A DNA stretch of 8,994 bases from an uncultured Muribaculum sp. (lineage in GTDB: Bacteria; Bacteroidota; Bacteroidia; Bacteroidales; Muribaculaceae). A program made the translations under genes and the position numbers. Positions 7,521 to 8,994 of the stretch are shown here, piece by piece. The notes beneath the pieces are model-generated. The model did not search any database and was not told the origin of the DNA. It worked only from the letters and a program-made list of their open reading frames with translations. The first letter of the stretch is position 1. Every line of letters begins with the position of its first letter. The DNA is taken from the NCBI GenBank assembly GCA_947573015.1, contig CANPDS010000089.1, positions 1 to 8,994 of the forward strand, read 5' to 3'.

Positions 7521-8645
7521 GTGAACGGTTTTATTAAAATAAAGGCTTTTGTATTGACGCTGTCGGTCCTTGCTGGATCGACAGCGTTTGGTGCAACTGT
7601 ATCGTACGCAACCGACTGCCTTGAACGCATGGGACACATACTTGATGTCGGGAAGATACTTGAAGATGTGGCTTCCCCTGACACCATGCTTATCATGGAT
7701 TTTCGCAAACGTCCTGTACGGGTTGATATATCCGGTGGGAAAGTTTCGCACATAGGCTACAGTATTTTTACTGACCGGCAGCGTGGTGACATGCCTTATT
7801 CTGCGGTGTTCAATTTCCTTGAGAGATATGCTCTGAATGCCGATCTACCTGGAAAACGGGTGAAGACGGTGAGTGCCATGCTCGCTGAGGATAATATAAC
7901 TTGTTCGGATACAGGCTTTGAGCGTCTGCGATCCATGGGAGCTGATACAACTCTCGCCATATCGGTGGCCGAACTGGATGAACGTATGTATCGGGTAGAA
8001 TGGCGAAATAGTAGCACTACGGTGTTCTATATATGCTTTCCTATTGATTACGATCTGCTCCATGGTACATCGATGTCGGAGAATGAACGTCGCCTTGTGG
8101 CTGATCTACAGACTTGTGCCAAAGAATATGATGCAGTAATGCCCTCTCCTGTTCGGAAACAGCTTCTGCCTATTTACCGTAGAAATTATTATATCCTTCC
8201 CGGAGAGTCATATCTGCTCGACAATCTGACTACTAATCTCTATTACCGCATCGAGTCATCAGACTCGACATATGTGCCTATATGTTCGGGTGCCTATCCG
8301 TTTGAGTCGATAGCCAATATTCTTGTAACCGGTGCGATCGACAATAATTTTGAGGTTGATATGAAAATTGATGGCTATAATCCTTTGCCAAGGATCACGG
8401 CGCCTCTGAATGCTATGCTCGGTTATTTCAGACGGCATGGTTGCACGGCATATTTCGGAATCGGTGATTATGCAGATCCAGAGGCTACGTGTTATCTGAT
8501 ATTTCGAAATCGGCGTGAGGGATATTGCCATCTGATGCGTATTATCGCTGATGTATCTATGCTTGACAGGCGAGAGGGTACGATGACGGGACGTCTCACT
8601 CCATACATACCTATGTCGCGTGTCACATCCCTTTTTGATGACTGA
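7521..8645 (+). CDS. Exported protein of unknown function (GTG start)
   Basis: A 374-residue protein that I do not assign to a named family. The chosen start is GTG at 7521. The frame is open upstream only back to 7482 and has no ATG there. Starting at this GTG gives an ideal signal peptide: Lys6 and Lys8, a hydrophobic core AFVLTLSVLAG (9-19), and a likely signal peptidase I cleavage after AFG (22-24). No lipobox cysteine is present, so the mature protein should be free in the periplasm or outside. The mature part is mixed alpha/beta, contains eight cysteines that could form disulphides after export, and has no obvious catalytic motif. The gene begins 34 bases after the preceding stop, with no visible promoter or terminator in between, so it is probably in the same operon as the tubulin-like gene. 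A structural or adaptor role on the periplasmic side is a guess from context. Confidence 0.85.
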   Translation: MNGFIKIKAFVLTLSVLAGSTAFGATVSYATDCLERMGHILDVGKILEDVASPDTMLIMDFRKRPVRVDISGGKVSHIGYSIFTDRQRGDMPYSAVFNFLERYALNADLPGKRVKTVSAMLAEDNITCSDTGFERLRSMGADTTLAISVAELDERMYRVEWRNSSTTVFYICFPIDYDLLHGTSMSENERRLVADLQTCAKEYDAVMPSPVRKQLLPIYRRNYYILPGESYLLDNLTTNLYYRIESSDSTYVPICSGAYPFESIANILVTGAIDNNFEVDMKIDGYNPLPRITAPLNAMLGYFRRHGCTAYFGIGDYADPEATCYLIFRNRREGYCHLMRIIADVSMLDRREGTMTGRLTPYIPMSRVTSLFDD

Positions 8646-8695
8646 TGTAAATCTCTCTCCACTATATAATCCTCTCTTCACACAATCAATTTGCA

Positions 8696-8994
8696 ATGAA
8701 AAGAATGAAAATCGTTATCCGCTTTCTTCTATGTGTGCTCACTTGTTCGGTGGCAATCAATGCATCGGCTCAGACCGACGCACAGCTTAAGGAGATAAAT
8801 AAGCTCAAACTTGATCCAGCCTATGTGTTTGCTGAGTCAACAATGGACAGTGCTGATGAGGCAAGAGAGACTGTGTGTCTCACACTGTCAAATTTCATGA
8901 ATGAATATCTGGAGGAGAGCGGCGAATCAAGGCGCGTGGCTGCGGCCGAACTTGGAGCGATAAAATACATTACCGGCAAGCGCGGCAAGGCGAA
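8696..8994 (+). CDS. Exported protein of unknown function, 3'-truncated by window edge
   Basis: The ATG at 8696 opens a frame that stays open to the end of the window (99 codons visible). The first 25 residues form a clear signal peptide: basic start (MKRMK), hydrophobic core IVIRFLLCVLTCSVAI, and an ASA cleavage site followed by Gln26. The mature N-terminus is helical and charged (LKEINKLKLDPAYVFAEST, then an acidic and basic mix), with no motif I can name. No lipobox is in the expected place; Cys13 and Cys17 sit in the hydrophobic core. It starts 50 bases after the preceding gene on the same strand and is probably the fifth gene of the operon, giving two exported proteins in a row. Function cannot be judged from this part. 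Confidence 0.85.
   Translation, partial: MKRMKIVIRFLLCVLTCSVAINASAQTDAQLKEINKLKLDPAYVFAESTMDSADEARETVCLTLSNFMNEYLEESGESRRVAAAELGAIKYITGKRGKA

Noticed and set aside
8665..8670. TATAAT upstream of the last gene as a -10 box
   Set aside because: Bacteroidetes primary sigma factors use TAnnTTTG rather than TATAAT, and there is no TTG at the right distance. The nearby TCAATTTG lacks the leading TA and abuts the start codon.

Overview
The window looks like chromosomal DNA from an anaerobic member of the Bacteroidales, most likely close to Muribaculaceae or Bacteroides. This is inferred from the pyruvate:ferredoxin oxidoreductase sequence, a textbook Bacteroidetes promoter (TTG, 20 bases, TAAATTTG), A-rich leaders without Shine-Dalgarno motifs, and moderate GC content. 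All genes lie on the + strand. I see no mobile element, CRISPR array, tRNA or rRNA.

Region 1 (1-2736) is housekeeping. It holds the C-terminal three quarters of nifJ, which oxidises pyruvate to acetyl-CoA, CO2 and reduced ferredoxin. A strong hairpin-plus-T terminator 26 bases past the stop closes it.

Region 2 (2737-2989) is an AT-rich intergenic stretch. It carries a strong -33/-7 promoter, a C8 run at the predicted transcription start, and a small hairpin just before the next start codon.

Region 3 (2990 to the end) is a tight run of five co-directional genes with gaps of 25, 41, 34 and 50 bases and no visible terminator, so probably one operon. In order they are: a small three-segment membrane protein; a 1070-residue tubulin/FtsZ-superfamily protein of the Tubulin_2 type; a protein with a zinc ribbon, one membrane span, an acidic repeat linker and a MORN-like tail; a secreted protein of unknown family with a GTG start; and the beginning of another secreted protein that runs off the window.

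The interesting part is the operon. A large cytoplasmic tubulin-like nucleotide-binding protein is encoded with inner-membrane and exported partners. This resembles the idea, from comparative genomics of distant FtsZ-like families, of a membrane-remodelling or envelope-spanning assembly. The usual von Willebrand A partner is not in this window and would have to lie further downstream if present. The function of the operon is unknown; what can be supported is its architecture.
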